A model generated the notes under the pieces. The model was not told the DNA's origin. It did no database searches and was given only the letters and a program-made list of their open reading frames with translations. From assembly GCA_037954665.1 (NCBI GenBank), contig JBBMOL010000245.1:682001-746000 (forward strand): 64,000 nt of DNA, given 5' to 3'. The translations under genes were made by a program, and so were the position numbers. Each line of letters begins with the position of its first letter. Position 1 is the first letter of the stretch. The stretch is from Laguncularia racemosa. Taxonomy: Eukaryota > Streptophyta > Magnoliopsida > Myrtales > Combretaceae. This document shows positions 23,648 through 34,903 of the stretch, one piece after another.

Positions 23648-25482
23648 TCAATCACAATACTCGGGGTGAGTTAAACTGGTTTCTTCAATATTACATACTT
23701 GAAATCCTTCATAAAAAGGTGTCAAGCGATGACCATTGACTTTGAAGTTCTTACCAGTTTCAAGGCTTGCGATCTCAACTGCACCATGTGAAAATATGTT
23801 AGTGATAACAAAAGGACCAATCCACCGTGATTGTAGTTTTCTAGGGAACAACTTCAATCGAGAATGATAAAGTAGTACTTTTTGACCTACAGAAATTTTT
23901 TTCGGGAAATCATTTGATCATGAAAATCCTTTGTTTTTTCCTTATAGATTTTAGTACTCTCATACGCTTCTCTTCGAATTTCCTCGAGTTCTTGTAATTG
24001 AAGTTTTCTGTGCTCCCCAACCTCATCCATTCGCATGTTACATTGTTTTACAACCTAATATGCCCTATGTTCTAGCTCCACAGGGAGATGACATGGTTTG
24101 CCAAATATCAAACGGTAAGGAGACATACCTATAGGGGACTTGTAAGCTGTCCGGTAGGCCCATAATGCATCTTCAAGTCTTGTGCTCCAATCCTTCCTGC
24201 TTGGATTGACGGTTTTTTCCAGAATAGACTTGATTTCTCGATTTGAAACTTCTGCCAATCCATTGGTTTGGAGGTGGTATGCGGTGGAAGTGCGGTGAGT
24301 GACCTTGTATTTTTTTAGTAGAGTTTCCACTATTCTATTACAAAAGTGTGTGCCATGATCACTGATAAAAGCCTTTGGTGTCCCGAACCTAGCAAAAATA
24401 TGAGATTTGACAAAGTCCACAACAACTTTGGCATCATTAGTTCGGGTCGCTTTGGCTTCCACCCATTTTGAAACATAATCCACAGCAAGGAGGATGTAAA
24501 CATTACCGAAAGAAGGAGGAAAAGGACCCATAAAGTCAATACCCCATATATCAAATATTTCACAAGCAAGAATAGGGGTAAGTGGCATTTGGTCTCTACG
24601 TCCTAAGTTGCCAATTTTTTGACATCGTTCACAAGACTTGCAAAACATAAAAGAATCACAAAACAATGTAGGCCAAAACAAACCACACCCTAATACCTTT
24701 TGAGCTGTCCTCTTGGGGCCAAAATGTCCACCACATGCATATGAATGACAAAATTGCAAGACAGAAGGAATATCGTCTTGCGAAATACACCTTCTAATGA
24801 TTTGGTCAGCATAATGTTTCCACAAATATGGATCATCCCATACATAATACTTAGCATCACTTTTAATTTTATCTTTTTGAACCCTAGACAAATCACTTGG
24901 TAGTGTCTTAGTAACCAAATAATTGACAATATCAGCATACCATGGAATTGTCTTTTGAATAGAAAAGAGATACTCATCTGGAAAATCATCTTGTATTTGT
25001 GTGGACCCTTCACTGATAGGAATTCTACTGAGGTGGTCGGCAACTAAGTTTTCAGATCCTTTCCTATCGTGTATTTCCATATCAAACTCTTGTAATAAGA
25101 GTATCCATCGAATAAGTCTTGGTTTCGCCTCCTTCTTCGCGAGCAGGTATTTGAGAGCTGCATGATCAGAGTAAACAATTACCTTAGTACCAAGTAAATA
25201 TGATCTGAATTTTTCTAATGCAAAAACAACAGCCAAGAGTTCTTTTTCCGTTGTGGAATAGTTGCATTGAGCATTATCCAATGTTCTGGAAGCATAATAA
25301 ATGACATGAGAAGCTCTCCCAACTCTTTGGCCAAGAACTACTGCAACTGCATAATTGCTTGCATCACACATGATTTCAAAGGGAAGGGTCCAGTCGGGTG
25401 ATTGGATGATTGGAGCAGAAGTTAACTTGTCCCTCAATGTGTCAAAAGTGTTCTTGCATGCCTCATCGAACTCAAATGTCAT
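23648..25482 (-). pseudogene. Athila RNase H and integrase
   Basis: From 25482 leftward the frame starts with the RNase H domain: FEIMCDASNYAVAVVLGQ, TTEKELLAVVFALEKFR, YSDHAALKYLL and ENLVADHLSRI. Integrase follows with the HHCC finger (HSYACGGHFG ... CKSCERC). The DDE core shows Asp in WGIDFMGPFP, Asp in AFISDHGTHF, and Glu in NGLAEVSNREIKSILE. WAYRTAYKSPIGMSPYRL and GKPCHLPVELEH are classic Athila/gypsy end motifs. A TAG stop after HRAY (24055) and a frameshift in an A-run near 23900 separate the basic C-terminal part (WIGPFVITNIF, ending 23648). The catalytic residues look intact. Confidence 0.85.
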
Positions 25483-25509
25483 TTCTTTTTGCAGTAATCG
25501 GCATAGGGG

Positions 25510-27489
25510 TTAAGTAATCTTAGAAAAATCCTTGATGAAGCATCGATAGAAGCCTGCACTCCCAAGAAAAGAGCGAATTTCCCGTACATTTAAAGGGTAA
25601 GGTAGAGATTTAATCAATTCTATTTTAGCTTTATCGACTTCAAGCCCCTTAGAAGATACAATATGACCTAAAATGAGACTCTGTTCAACCATAAAGTGAC
25701 ATTTTTCATAATTCAACACAAGATTCTTATCTATACATCTTTGAAGCACTTTTGTAAGGTTAGTCAAACATAAATCAAAAGAATTACCATAGATGGTGAA
25801 GTCATCCATGAAGACCTCTATGATATTCTCCACATAATCTGAAAATATACTAACCATACACCTTTGAAATGTGGCCGGGGCATTGCAGAGCCCAAAAGGC
25901 ATCCTTCGATACGCAAAAGTACCGAATGGACAAGTGAAAGTAGTCTTCTCTTGATCTTCCGATGCCACTGAAATTTGATGAAAACCTGAATAACCATCAA
26001 GACAACAATAGTGAGAATGGCCAGCCAAACGTTCAAGCATCTGATCAAGAAAAGGAAGAGGGAAGTGATCTTTTCTAGTTGACGCATTTAACTTCTTGTA
26101 ATCAACACAAACCCTCCATCCGTTCTGAACCCGAGTAGGAATTAACTCACCATTAGAGTTTTCAATCACAGTTAAGCCTGTTTTCTTTGGGACAACTTGA
26201 ATTGGACTTACCCATTTGCTGTTGGAAATTGGATAGATCATACCGGCATCAAGAAGCTTCAAGATCTCTTTCTTAACTACTTCCATCATAGGTGGATTTA
26301 AACGACACTGAACTTCCCTAGAAGGTTTGCAATTATCTTCCATTAAAATCTTGTGCATGCATGTGGAGGGGCTTAGTCCTTTGATATCAGCTATAGACCA
26401 TCCAATGGCTTCTTTGTACTCTCTCAACACCCGGATCAACTTTTCTTCTTCTAAAGCACTTAGTTTGTTGGAGACTATCACAGCAAGAGTCTCCTTTTCT
26501 CCTAAGAAAATATACTTTAGATGTTCGGGTAGGGGTTTTAATTCCAGCTTTGGTGCCTGCACAATAGAGGGAAGAAGTCTTGTGTTAGAAGGGGGTAAAT
26601 TAATGTAGGACACATCATACCCGACAGGTTTTAATGATTCCAACTCCCAAATCTTGTCCTGCAAATCAGATGATATTACAAACTTCTCCTTAAGAGTTTT
26701 CAATGCATGAATAGTAAGACTCCTATTAAGTACAACTTTTAACTCATCATCGTCTATCAAATCAAATGTAGCCTGTGTTAATGGATCAATAACATCCACA
26801 ACAAAAACAGGAGAGATATCACTAGGATATTTCATGGCATTATAAATGTTAAATTTAATCACTTCACCATCAAATTCCATAGTGAGGTTACCATCATGTA
26901 CATCAATTTTTGTTCTGGATGTCTTAAGAAATGGTCTCCCTAATAATATCATTGATGAATTTCGAGAATCATCATTCTCCATGTCAAGCACGTAAAAATC
27001 TGCAGGAAAGACCAAACCATTAACTTGTACTAAAACATCTTCTAAAACTCCCTCAGGATAAACATTGGACCTATCAGCAAGTTGAATAATAACACCTGTT
27101 TCCTTCAAGGGACCAACATTTAAACATTGATAAACAGACAAAGGCATAACATTGATTGAAGCTCCTAAATCACACATAGCTTTAGTGATTCCAAGATTAC
27201 CTATTTTGCAAGGAATAGTAAACATACCTGGATCCTTACATTTAAGAGGAAGCTTCTTCTGAAGAATAGCTTAAACATTCTCACCTACACTAATCTTTTC
27301 ATTACCTTTCAACTTTCTTTTGTTAGTGCACAATTCTTTCAGAAATTTAGCATAACGAGGTACTTGCTTAATTGCATCCAGCAAAGGAATGTTTACCTCA
27401 ACTTTGCGAAAAGTGTCAAGAATCTCTTTTTCTTCAGCTTCATTCTTGGATTTCGCTAATCTGGAAGGGAAAGGAGGTGCTGTTGTCAT
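25510..27489 (-). pseudogene. Athila protease and reverse transcriptase
   Basis: The protease has CDLGASINVMPLS, the DLGAS active-site variant usual in Athila, and the flap/C-terminal motif MILLGRPFLKT. A long linker leads to RT: WRVCVDYKKLNA, FPLPFLDQML, CCLDGYSGFHQI, MPFGLCNAPATFQRCM, the catalytic box FMDD, and GHIVSSKGLEVDKAKI. The domain ends at FIKDFSKIT with a stop (25510-25512), and RNase H continues in the same frame after it. One more stop at 27271 lies in the gag-PR linker. Most conserved RT motifs are present, so decay is mainly by point nonsense changes. Confidence 0.88.
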
Positions 27490-27606
27490 GACCTTTGGTG
27501 GTTCAACGAGGGGCCCTTTGATCTGATTGTTCTGCTGGCTCGGAGTTGCAGTTTCTTTCTCAGTCTCTTCCTCAAGATTAGTTCGGTATCCCTTCTCATT
27601 TGATCC

Positions 27607-28986
27607 CTACAATTTCGTTCCACTTCTCAAGGTAATTGCATTAGCACTTTGCTTTGGATTTGTGATGGTTTGAGAAGGTAACTTACCTTGAGTTTCCAAC
27701 CTGTTTATAGAATAAGCAAGTTGGCTTAGCTGATTTTCCAAGTTGTGCATGCTCTGCTTTGTCTCATCCTGAAATTGTTTTGTATTAACGGCAAGTGATT
27801 TAACAATTTCCTCAAGAGACATACCTAAAGTGGAAGGAGCTTGTGATACTTGGTTTGATGGCTTAGGTTGGAATTGTTGGAAGTTTTATGGTTTATTGCC
27901 ATATCTGAAGTTAGGATGATCCCTCCATCCAGGATTGTAAGTATTCGAGTAAGGATCATATTTCCTTTGTGGTTGTCTTGGGAATCCTCCTACAGCATTA
28001 GCGTGTTCATGATTGTCATCTTGTAATGTGGGGCACATGTCGGTAGGATGATTAGGAGCAGCACAAATTCCACAAGCCTTCACCTGTTGGGTATTTCCAA
28101 GAGCTATCTGCTGCACAAAGGAGGTTAGGTTAGAAATTTGATGTTCAAGGTTAAACACACTTACCTCATTTACCTTCCTTGAAGATGTATCCTGCCTATA
28201 CCCAAATTGTTGCGAATTGGCAGCCATAATGGAGATCAATTCCCTAACTTGACCAGGGGTTTTGTTTACTATGGCGCCTCCACTTGCAGCATCCATCATC
28301 TTTCTTTCCATCGGAAGCAGGCCTTCGTAGAAGTATTGGATGAGAAGTTGTTCAGATTTCCCATGTTGTGGACAGCTTGCACACAGTTGCTTGAACCTCT
28401 CCTAATACTCATGAAGAGTCTCGGTGTCCCTCTGTTTGATACCACAAATTTCTCTTCTTATACCAGCGGCTCTGGATGCGGGGAAGAATTTGTCCAAGAA
28501 GAGTCTGACCATATCTGTCCAAGTGGTTATAGAACCTGGAGGCAAATAAAACAACCAATCTTTAGCTTTAGTACTTAAAGAAAACGGAAAAGCACGTAGC
28601 TTGATTTGGTCGTCGGTTATTCCTTGCGGCCTCATACTAGAACATACTATATGAAACTCTTTCAAATGCTTGTGAGGATCTTCAATCTCAAGACCATGAA
28701 AGGTGGGTAGCAGATGTATCAACCCAGATTTCAACTCGAATTCAATAGCTAGTTCGGGATAGTGAATACAAAGTGGTTGTTGATTCACATCCGGTGCAGC
28801 CAACTCCCTTAATGTTCTCTCGGGATTTGCCATATCGTCTTCTTTTTCAGAATCAAGGGATGAATAAGACAAATCCGATGCTAAGTTTAGTCTAGGGGAT
28901 GATCTAACTTCTCGACGCAGCCTCTTTAAAGTCTTCTCAATCTTCGGATTATAAGTTAGTTCACCTGTCTGAGAAGAACGAGTCAT
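27607..28986 (-). pseudogene. Athila gag
   Basis: The start at 28986 (MTRSSQTGELTY) is the first ATG after the primer site. The capsid region has RTLRELAAPDVNQQP, IHLLPTFHGLEIEDPHKHL, LRAFPFSLSTKAKDWLFYLP and FLDKFFPASRAAGIRREI, all typical of Athila gag. A TAG at 28402 stands where related proteins have Trp (Y-stop-ERF). Downstream come ANSQQFGYRQD, a short CxxC..H..C cluster (CGICAAPNHPTDMCP), and a coiled-coil LENQLSQLAYSINRLE near 27700. Further stops occur at 27886 and 27607. All pieces share one frame, so the original was a single gag-pol frame. Confidence 0.88.
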
Positions 28987-29014
28987 ACAAGAATAGAAAT
29001 AAATTTGACACCAA

Positions 29015-29032
29015 TCCCCGGCAACGGCACCA
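29015..29032 (-). other. Athila primer-binding site (tRNA-Asp)
   Basis: On the minus strand TGGTGCCGTTGCCGGGGA, the tRNA-Asp-complementary primer site used by Athila elements, with one base different from the usual TGGCGCC form. It lies five bases from the LTR. Confidence 0.85.
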
Positions 29033-29037
29033 AAATT

Positions 29038-30753
29038 TGATGGGTGTCGAATCCAACAAAAATAAAAACCTACTCCTAGACAATGATATGATTTGCGTAT
29101 AGTAGTGAGTAGGGTCGTATCCACAGGGATTGGTTAAATATATTTCTATTCAAAGTGAATAAAGAGGAAAAGAAAAATGGGGGGTTTTGTTGGTGAATCA
29201 AATTAATATTGAAACAAGATAATAAAATCGAATGTTGATAAAAAGCCTAGCCAAAGGAATCAAGATAGTTTAATTCTAGGAATTGATCATCGATTCAAAT
29301 GTTTTCTATTCTTATTTCTAGATAAACTGGTTATGGTTATTAACAAGCTCTAACAACTTATCTTTCCGTACTTCCTCGATAATCAAGAGAAGCTCTTTGA
29401 TTATTTCTCTTATCGATTAGACAACCCTAGACAAGCGCTTAGGATTTAATCTACCAATAGCATTAAAAACTAGAGAGACCACCAATTCATGCCAGTAGAT
29501 TATAAGATAACCTATTTAAACATGATCATACACCTCCATAACATGAATTCAATCATCTATTTTATAACCAAACATGTTATTGTGTCACTAAGACTAGAAC
29601 AATCAAACAATTACGGATTTGACGTACTAGTTGACAATATATTAACTTGCTAATTGAGTAGAAGAGCTCTAATTCATACCAATCAACAAAGATAATAATG
29701 ACAAAACGATAAGAAGATATATGAATATCCAAAAACAAAGAATAGAATAAATACAAGTCAATTAGACCTCACAATTCGTGGAGAATTAAACATCTATGAC
29801 CCTTTGGCTAGAAAAGTAGCTTAGCTACACATGTTCATCAGCAAAACGGAAATAAAGAGTAAAAACATAACAAGCCTCTGTTCTCCGGCTGCCTGCTCTG
29901 CCTCCTTCTTTCCTTCTTGTCTCCAAGATGATCCAAGATTCAAGATGCCTCTAACCCTCTAGGGTTAGTTCTATTTATATTGTTAAAGGAGTGGTAGGTG
30001 ATCTTTTGCTAGCAGAATACGAAAATATCTTTCCTTTTTCAAGTAGATTTCGAGAAGTGAATATTTGTCCACCTGGCACGCCCTACAACACGGCCGTGGA
30101 GCAAGCCGTGCCTTCCTCTGTGTGTAATTCATGTATCATCTTCCGTGTCCAGTGTGTACCACGACTCCACCCATGGCTAGATTTCCAACCGTGCCTTCCT
30201 CTATGCATAATCTACAAGTCTTCATCCGTGTCCAGTGTGTACCACGGCTCCACCCACGGCTAGATTTCCAACCGTGCCTTCCTCTGTGCATAATCTACAA
30301 GTCTTCATCCGTGTCCAGTGTGTGCCACGACTTCAACCACGGCTAGATCCTAGGCCGTGTCTTCCTCTATCAATGTTCCACAATTTCTTCTCCTTGACAC
30401 GTCTAGCTTCCACCACGGTTTCCACCATGGCTTCTACCACGGCCGTGTCACAAACCGTGTCTCTCTCTTCCTCATGCAGTGTGTAGCACAGTTTACACCA
30501 TGGCCATATCTCAAATCGTGCCTCCTTCTAGATAGATACATGTCCATGTGCTTTCCTCCGGTGGTGTAAATCCTTGTCTTGATCCAAGTTGTAGATGACT
30601 TCTCTAATTTACTTGAATTAGCATCCTTGACTCCATTTAACCTGATTTATCACCATACTAGAATTAAGTGCCATTTCCTTATGATTTCTATAAAATCAAT
30701 AATGAATTAATACAATTTATACTATAAAGATTAAGTATAAAATGGCTCTATCA
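29038..30753 (-). repeat. Athila 5' LTR, 1,716 bp
   Basis: Nearly identical to 20645-22265 but 95 bp longer: one extra 83-bp unit (30145-30227 and 30228-30310, then a partial third copy) and a 12-bp insertion in the CCACCACGG stretch near 30415. Confidence 0.9.
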
Positions 30754-30758
30754 CATGG

Positions 30759-30800
30759 CCTACCAAGTAATATTTGGGATGTACACATAGAAATAATATC
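30759..30800 (-). pseudogene. E2 protease fragment between the Athila and Ogre insertions
   Basis: Only 42 bp of E2 remain here. They encode, on the minus strand, the segment around MCTSQILLGR, the conserved C-terminal hairpin of retropepsin. This fragment links the protease N-terminal part at 45967-46282 with the C-terminal part at 20639 and below. Confidence 0.8.
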
Positions 30801-31086
30801 ACATTTGCAAGCACCCCATTTTTGCCCTAAGAATCAATAATAATCAATAATGATCAATTTCCAATTTTTCCCAATTTTTTCCAATTTTTCTCTAATTTGG
30901 AAAAAATAGGAAAAATATTCAAAAAATAAAAATAAATAGGAAAACACATCAATTTTGAAAACTAATTTCAGAAATGGAAATAATAAAGATTAAATAATTT
31001 TTACAAATTTTTGAAATTTCAAAAAAATACAAAAAATAAAAAAATTGCATTGCATATATGCAATTTGTGAAATAAAGAAATCGCGA

Positions 31087-31183
31087 ACATGGGCTAGCTC
31101 AGCTGGTTCGAACCACGGTTAGGCAGGCGCGCACAGGTGTGGGGCAAGGGTTCGAAACGCGGGGGGAGCAGAATCCGCGTTTT
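31087..31183 (+). promoter_or_regulatory. tRNA-like Pol III promoter block in the Ogre 5' LTR
   Basis: A perfect A box TAGCTCAGCTGG (31095-31106) and a perfect B box GTTCGAAAC (31150-31158) are 43 bp apart, preceded by GGGC and followed by TTTT at 31180-31183, the usual Pol III terminator. The block is repeated in the 3' LTR (44129-44225) and, in diverged form, in the solo LTR. It may be a captured tRNA or SINE head. Whether it is transcribed cannot be told from sequence. Confidence 0.6.
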
Positions 31184-31501
31184 GAAAATTTTTCCTTTAC
31201 TTGGGACACGTGGCAACATCTGATTGGCTAGAGCGAATGCACACGCCGGGCGTGTGATCATCTTTAACCTCTACCCGAGATCGCCGGCGAGGGGAAAAAT
31301 CCGAATTTCGGTCGTTTTGATTCGATTTTTTGCACGAATTCAACAGATCTTCAACAGAATTAAGATAAACATCATCCAATTGGAATCAAATCTCAACAAA
31401 TCGATGGATTTACATGAAATCGGAGTTGGTTTGTTTAACCGCAAATCCGATTTGCGTTGATCGGTGGAAATCTGAGCTTATCCAGCTCGATTTCGAAAGC
31501 C

Positions 31502-31509
31502 TATAAATA
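31502..31509 (+). promoter_or_regulatory. Ogre LTR TATA box
   Basis: TATAAATA, preceded by AAAGCC, conserved in the 3' LTR (44544-44551) and in the solo LTR (49845-49852, reverse strand). Confidence 0.65.
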
Positions 31510-32915
31510 GAGGATGAAGTGAGGAAGCTAGAGGAGAGATCAAAAGCAAGAGAAAGTGAGAGAAAAGAGAGAATCGAAGTTCGCCGGAGTTGTTTCGAAA
31601 TCACGACCGCCGATCAAGAGTTGGACAACCACCAAGAGGCGTTTCTTAAGCAAATCACCGCCACCATTGGATTCCTCATCCCCAAGAACCTAGGATTCGA
31701 CACCTCAACCGCTGAAGAAGGCCGCCGGAACGCCGTCAACGAGCACATCCAGCCGCTGCTGAATTCGATCTACCCGACCCGACCCACGCACCGATCCAGA
31801 TCTAGGTAAATCGGATTTTCCGATTTTTTAAAATATTTTTATTTATTTTGTTTATTTAGTTACTTTATTTATTTCAAATTATTCTATTTATTTATTTGCT
31901 ATTTACTTATTTGTTATTTGTTATTTATATTTCAATAAATAGGAAAATGTTAGAAATTAGATTTTTTAGGATTTAATATAATCATAATAATAAAAATAAA
32001 AATGTAGAAAATTATAAAAATATTAGAAAATTGATAATAAAACTTTAAATTTAGAATAGGGTAGGTAAAAATCTAGGAGAAAATTTTTAAAAAGATGGAA
32101 ATTATAAAAATTATGAAAAATTAATAAAAAAATAATAATAATCATGAAAATTCATAAAAATCATAAAAAAATTAATAAAAAAATTATAAAAATCCACAAA
32201 AATTAATAAAAATCAATAAAAACTTATAATAGTAGAAATAAGTCAAAAAATAGAAGAAAAATGAGTTTTATCACTTAGGAAAAATTATTTTCTCAAATAA
32301 ATCCAAAATTGATGTTTTCCCTTAAAATTATTTTTCAAAAATCAAATTAAAGCTTAGGCTTAGATTTTTTAGAAAAAATCCTAAAATCATAAAAACATAA
32401 ATCAAAAGAGATTTCATAATTAAAATTCACAAACACTCTAAAATTTTTCAGGAAAAGCGAACTACGGCTTGTTTGATCCTAAACAACAGGTACGTAGGCA
32501 CCCATTTGGGGCAATCTTAAAAAGAATAAAAAATCATTTTCTTAGAATAATTCACTCAAAAACACAATAAAAGGCAACAAAAATAAAATAAAAGACATTT
32601 CTAAATGGAGTAAATTTTAGGAGATTAGGTGGTAACCTTAGGGTTTTAATAGATTAGCCTCCGAACTTAGAAACTCTGGTTTTCCCTTTTCCTCTTTTCA
32701 CAAAACGAGAAGAGGAAATCACGACGACTAGTGGTCCAAATTAAGACTAATCCGCTCCATTAGTCTTAATTCAATTTTTCCCAACCACAGTTGGGTGGCG
32801 ACTCCAAAATTAAACCAAATTCCTAACTCAAGTCGAGGATCTACATTAGATGAGCATAGGGTCTAGTATAGATCGGATTAGGAATGGGAAATTCAAAAAT
32901 TAGACTCGACAGGAT

Positions 32916-32933
32916 GGCGACTCCGCTGGGGAC
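32916..32933 (+). other. Ogre primer-binding site (tRNA-Arg)
   Basis: TGGCGACTCCGCTGGGGA, three bases after the 5' LTR. Ogre elements are known to use a tRNA-Arg primer with this type of sequence (TGGCGACTCTGCTGGGGA). Confidence 0.85.
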
Positions 32934-33412
32934 TCATTCTAGTAGGCTAGCCACCTGAATCTCCTCGAATTGTTCCTTTTTAAATGTCTTTCGATTATTA
33001 TTCTGTTACTAACTTTTGAGGGATTAGCTAAGTTTATAATTCAGTTTGTTTTTACTGTTGGGTATGCATGCATGCATTTGTGTGAATAGATGCGGTCGAA
33101 CCCGGACCGTCCTAGGACCTTAAGATGGGGAGCCATTGTGTAGGTTTCGGGCGAAGTGAGTTGATCACCGTTCGGGACCGATTAGGCTACCCCACCCAAT
33201 GCTTCGATATGGCCTGAGATCCATATCTCCGAGAATGCGAGAGGCCATAGAGTTTGGGGACCATTTAGAACCAACCTACTTGCATACATAAAGTCATGGT
33301 TGACAATTGACGATAATGTAATATTAGTTGTTTTGTTCATGGAGTTCGGATCTATTTCCTTGTAATATTTTCATAGTTCTGGCTGTAATTAGGAAATTTC
33401 TTGTTGTAATAG
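32934..33412 (+). other. Ogre leader before ORF1
   Basis: About 480 bp of untranslated DNA with no frame of note. It contains the short repeat GCATGCATGCAT near 33065. Confidence 0.5.
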
Positions 33413-34792
33413 ATGGCTAGTACCGCAGTTGACCACCTCCTCCGCAAAGAGATTCAAGTGTACAAACCTTTGGACCCAAAGTTGGTACTAGACCACTGGT
33501 TCACCTTATACAATCCAGAGGAGCAGGCCTTCATCCAGCAGAAGATAGGACCCATCCTTTCACTAACAAAGATGGAGGTAAATGTGCCTTTGGTACGGGC
33601 CATGCTCCAGTTATGGGAAGTAAAGGCTGCAGCTTTCTTCATTGGGCCACATGAAATCACCCCTACCCTAGAAGAGTACACCCAGTTGCTACAGGCTCCA
33701 GCATTAGCCGATCAAATCTATGTGCCAGATCTCGAGGCCGGGTTAGCCGGTACTTTCAGCAGACTACTAGGTATCTGTAAAACAGCAGTCAACAAGGCCT
33801 TATCAGACTGTAATGGATACTGCATCCGGATGGACGATTTGGAAGCCTGGTTCATCGCCCGAGAGGACAATGGGGATAGAAAAGACATACTGTGTGGGGA
33901 CCCCAAGACTTATAGACAGAGAAGGGTGAACGCTTTCATCTTGACAACTTTCGCCACCATACTATTCCCCACCAGAACTTTCTATGTCCACTACTGGGTT
34001 GCAGAGCTGGTGACCCAATTCCTGGAAGGAAGATCTTACATCCCGGCTCTATTGGCTAAACAGATTCGGAACTTAAACTTCCTCAAGAAGAAAGGTCATA
34101 GGATCCTCCGCTCAAGTATCAACCTTATGCTGATATGGTTCGTGAGCCACCTTAAGTGTTTCGGGCTGAACATGGTCCGGAAAACCTTGGCTCAGCAGGT
34201 GGATCTTGTGGATTCATGCATAGAAAAGATAAAGCTACTCGACGACCTTACCAGCTACAGTTGGGTAGAAGTGCTCAGAAGCTTCAATGCCGAGGATATT
34301 CTGTGGACAGCCAGGTGGAGTTGCTGCGACAAAATTATTTTGACCTGCAGTAATTTTCAAGCCGTACCTTTGATTGGAATCAGTGGATGTATTGGATATC
34401 ACCCCAATTCAGTGGTCCGCCAGTTTGGTACTATCCAAGACATAATTTATCAGCCCCCGCTGGAAGCGGTCACCTTCGAGTACCAAGATCCGAACTTGCT
34501 GGTGGTTGAAAAGTTTGCTAAGCTGGTAGAGGTCAAAGCACTTTGGGAAGCCAGAATTGAAAGCCTGAATGTAGACCTCGGTGAGTTAGATGGCAAAGTG
34601 GGAAAACACCGAGCCACCAGAGAGTTTGTAATCCGCCAGCTGTATCAGATAGGGGAAAGAGCATATCGGGTCCCAGATGTCACTCAACCGAAGCCAGACA
34701 AGATAAATCCGGAGCTAGAAATCTACCTGGAGCATGTCAAGGCTTGGATGGAGGTCTATTTTGAAGCTGCAGATTATAAGAAAGACATCTAG
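33413..34792 (+). CDS. Ogre ORF1 protein (DUF7745-like)
   Basis: A 459-codon frame from the ATG at 33413, the longest uninterrupted Ogre frame in this copy. Sequence such as LDHWFTLYNPEEQAFIQQKIG, LTKMEVNVPLVRAMLQLW, FFIGPHEITPTLEEYTQLL and RRVNAFILTTFATILFP matches the plant family found as ORF1 of Ogre elements, related to mobile-domain-type proteins. Its function is not established. After the stop at 34790 the same frame continues, with one more stop, as a coiled coil (NKALEAQLEKTKARVEELEA) ending at 34903. The original was therefore probably about 497 residues with a C-terminal coiled coil. It lies upstream of gag in its own frame. Confidence 0.8.
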   Translation: MASTAVDHLLRKEIQVYKPLDPKLVLDHWFTLYNPEEQAFIQQKIGPILSLTKMEVNVPLVRAMLQLWEVKAAAFFIGPHEITPTLEEYTQLLQAPALADQIYVPDLEAGLAGTFSRLLGICKTAVNKALSDCNGYCIRMDDLEAWFIAREDNGDRKDILCGDPKTYRQRRVNAFILTTFATILFPTRTFYVHYWVAELVTQFLEGRSYIPALLAKQIRNLNFLKKKGHRILRSSINLMLIWFVSHLKCFGLNMVRKTLAQQVDLVDSCIEKIKLLDDLTSYSWVEVLRSFNAEDILWTARWSCCDKIILTCSNFQAVPLIGISGCIGYHPNSVVRQFGTIQDIIYQPPLEAVTFEYQDPNLLVVEKFAKLVEVKALWEARIESLNVDLGELDGKVGKHRATREFVIRQLYQIGERAYRVPDVTQPKPDKINPELEIYLEHVKAWMEVYFEAADYKKDI

Positions 34793-34903
34793 AAAGGATG
34801 ATTCAAGGAATCAGACCAAAGGAACAAAGCCTTGGAAGCGCAATTGGAGAAGACCAAAGCCAGAGTCGAAGAACTGGAAGCCGTCATCAACGGGAAGCCT
34901 TAG

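Larger units (their letters stand above)
20645..30753 (-). mobile_element. Athila-type Ty3/gypsy retrotransposon, 10.1 kb, inserted in E2
   Basis: Target duplication CATGG at 20640-20644 and 30754-30758; LTRs 20645-22265 and 29038-30753. The primer site next to the right LTR is complementary to tRNA-Asp, the primer of Athila elements. Gag, protease, RT, RNase H and integrase follow in order on the minus strand, nearly in one frame. The LTRs are almost identical apart from two repeat-number indels, so this is among the youngest insertions here. At least six stops and one frameshift prevent function. No envelope-like frame follows integrase. Confidence 0.9.
30806..32912 (+). repeat. Ogre 5' LTR, about 2.1 kb
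   Basis: Starts TGCAAGCACCCC (the 3' copy has TGTAAACACCCC) and ends TTAGACTCGACA. TATA box TATAAATA at 31502-31509. A long A/T-rich part (31850-32450) is followed by GGTACGTAGGCACCC near 32488. A 96-codon open frame at 31519-31809 downstream of the TATA box is Arg/Glu-rich and probably only leader. Confidence 0.9.

Noticed and set aside
31519..31809. 96-codon frame in the Ogre 5' LTR downstream of the TATA box
   Set aside because: In the 3' LTR the same region has stops and indels, so there is no sign of a conserved protein.
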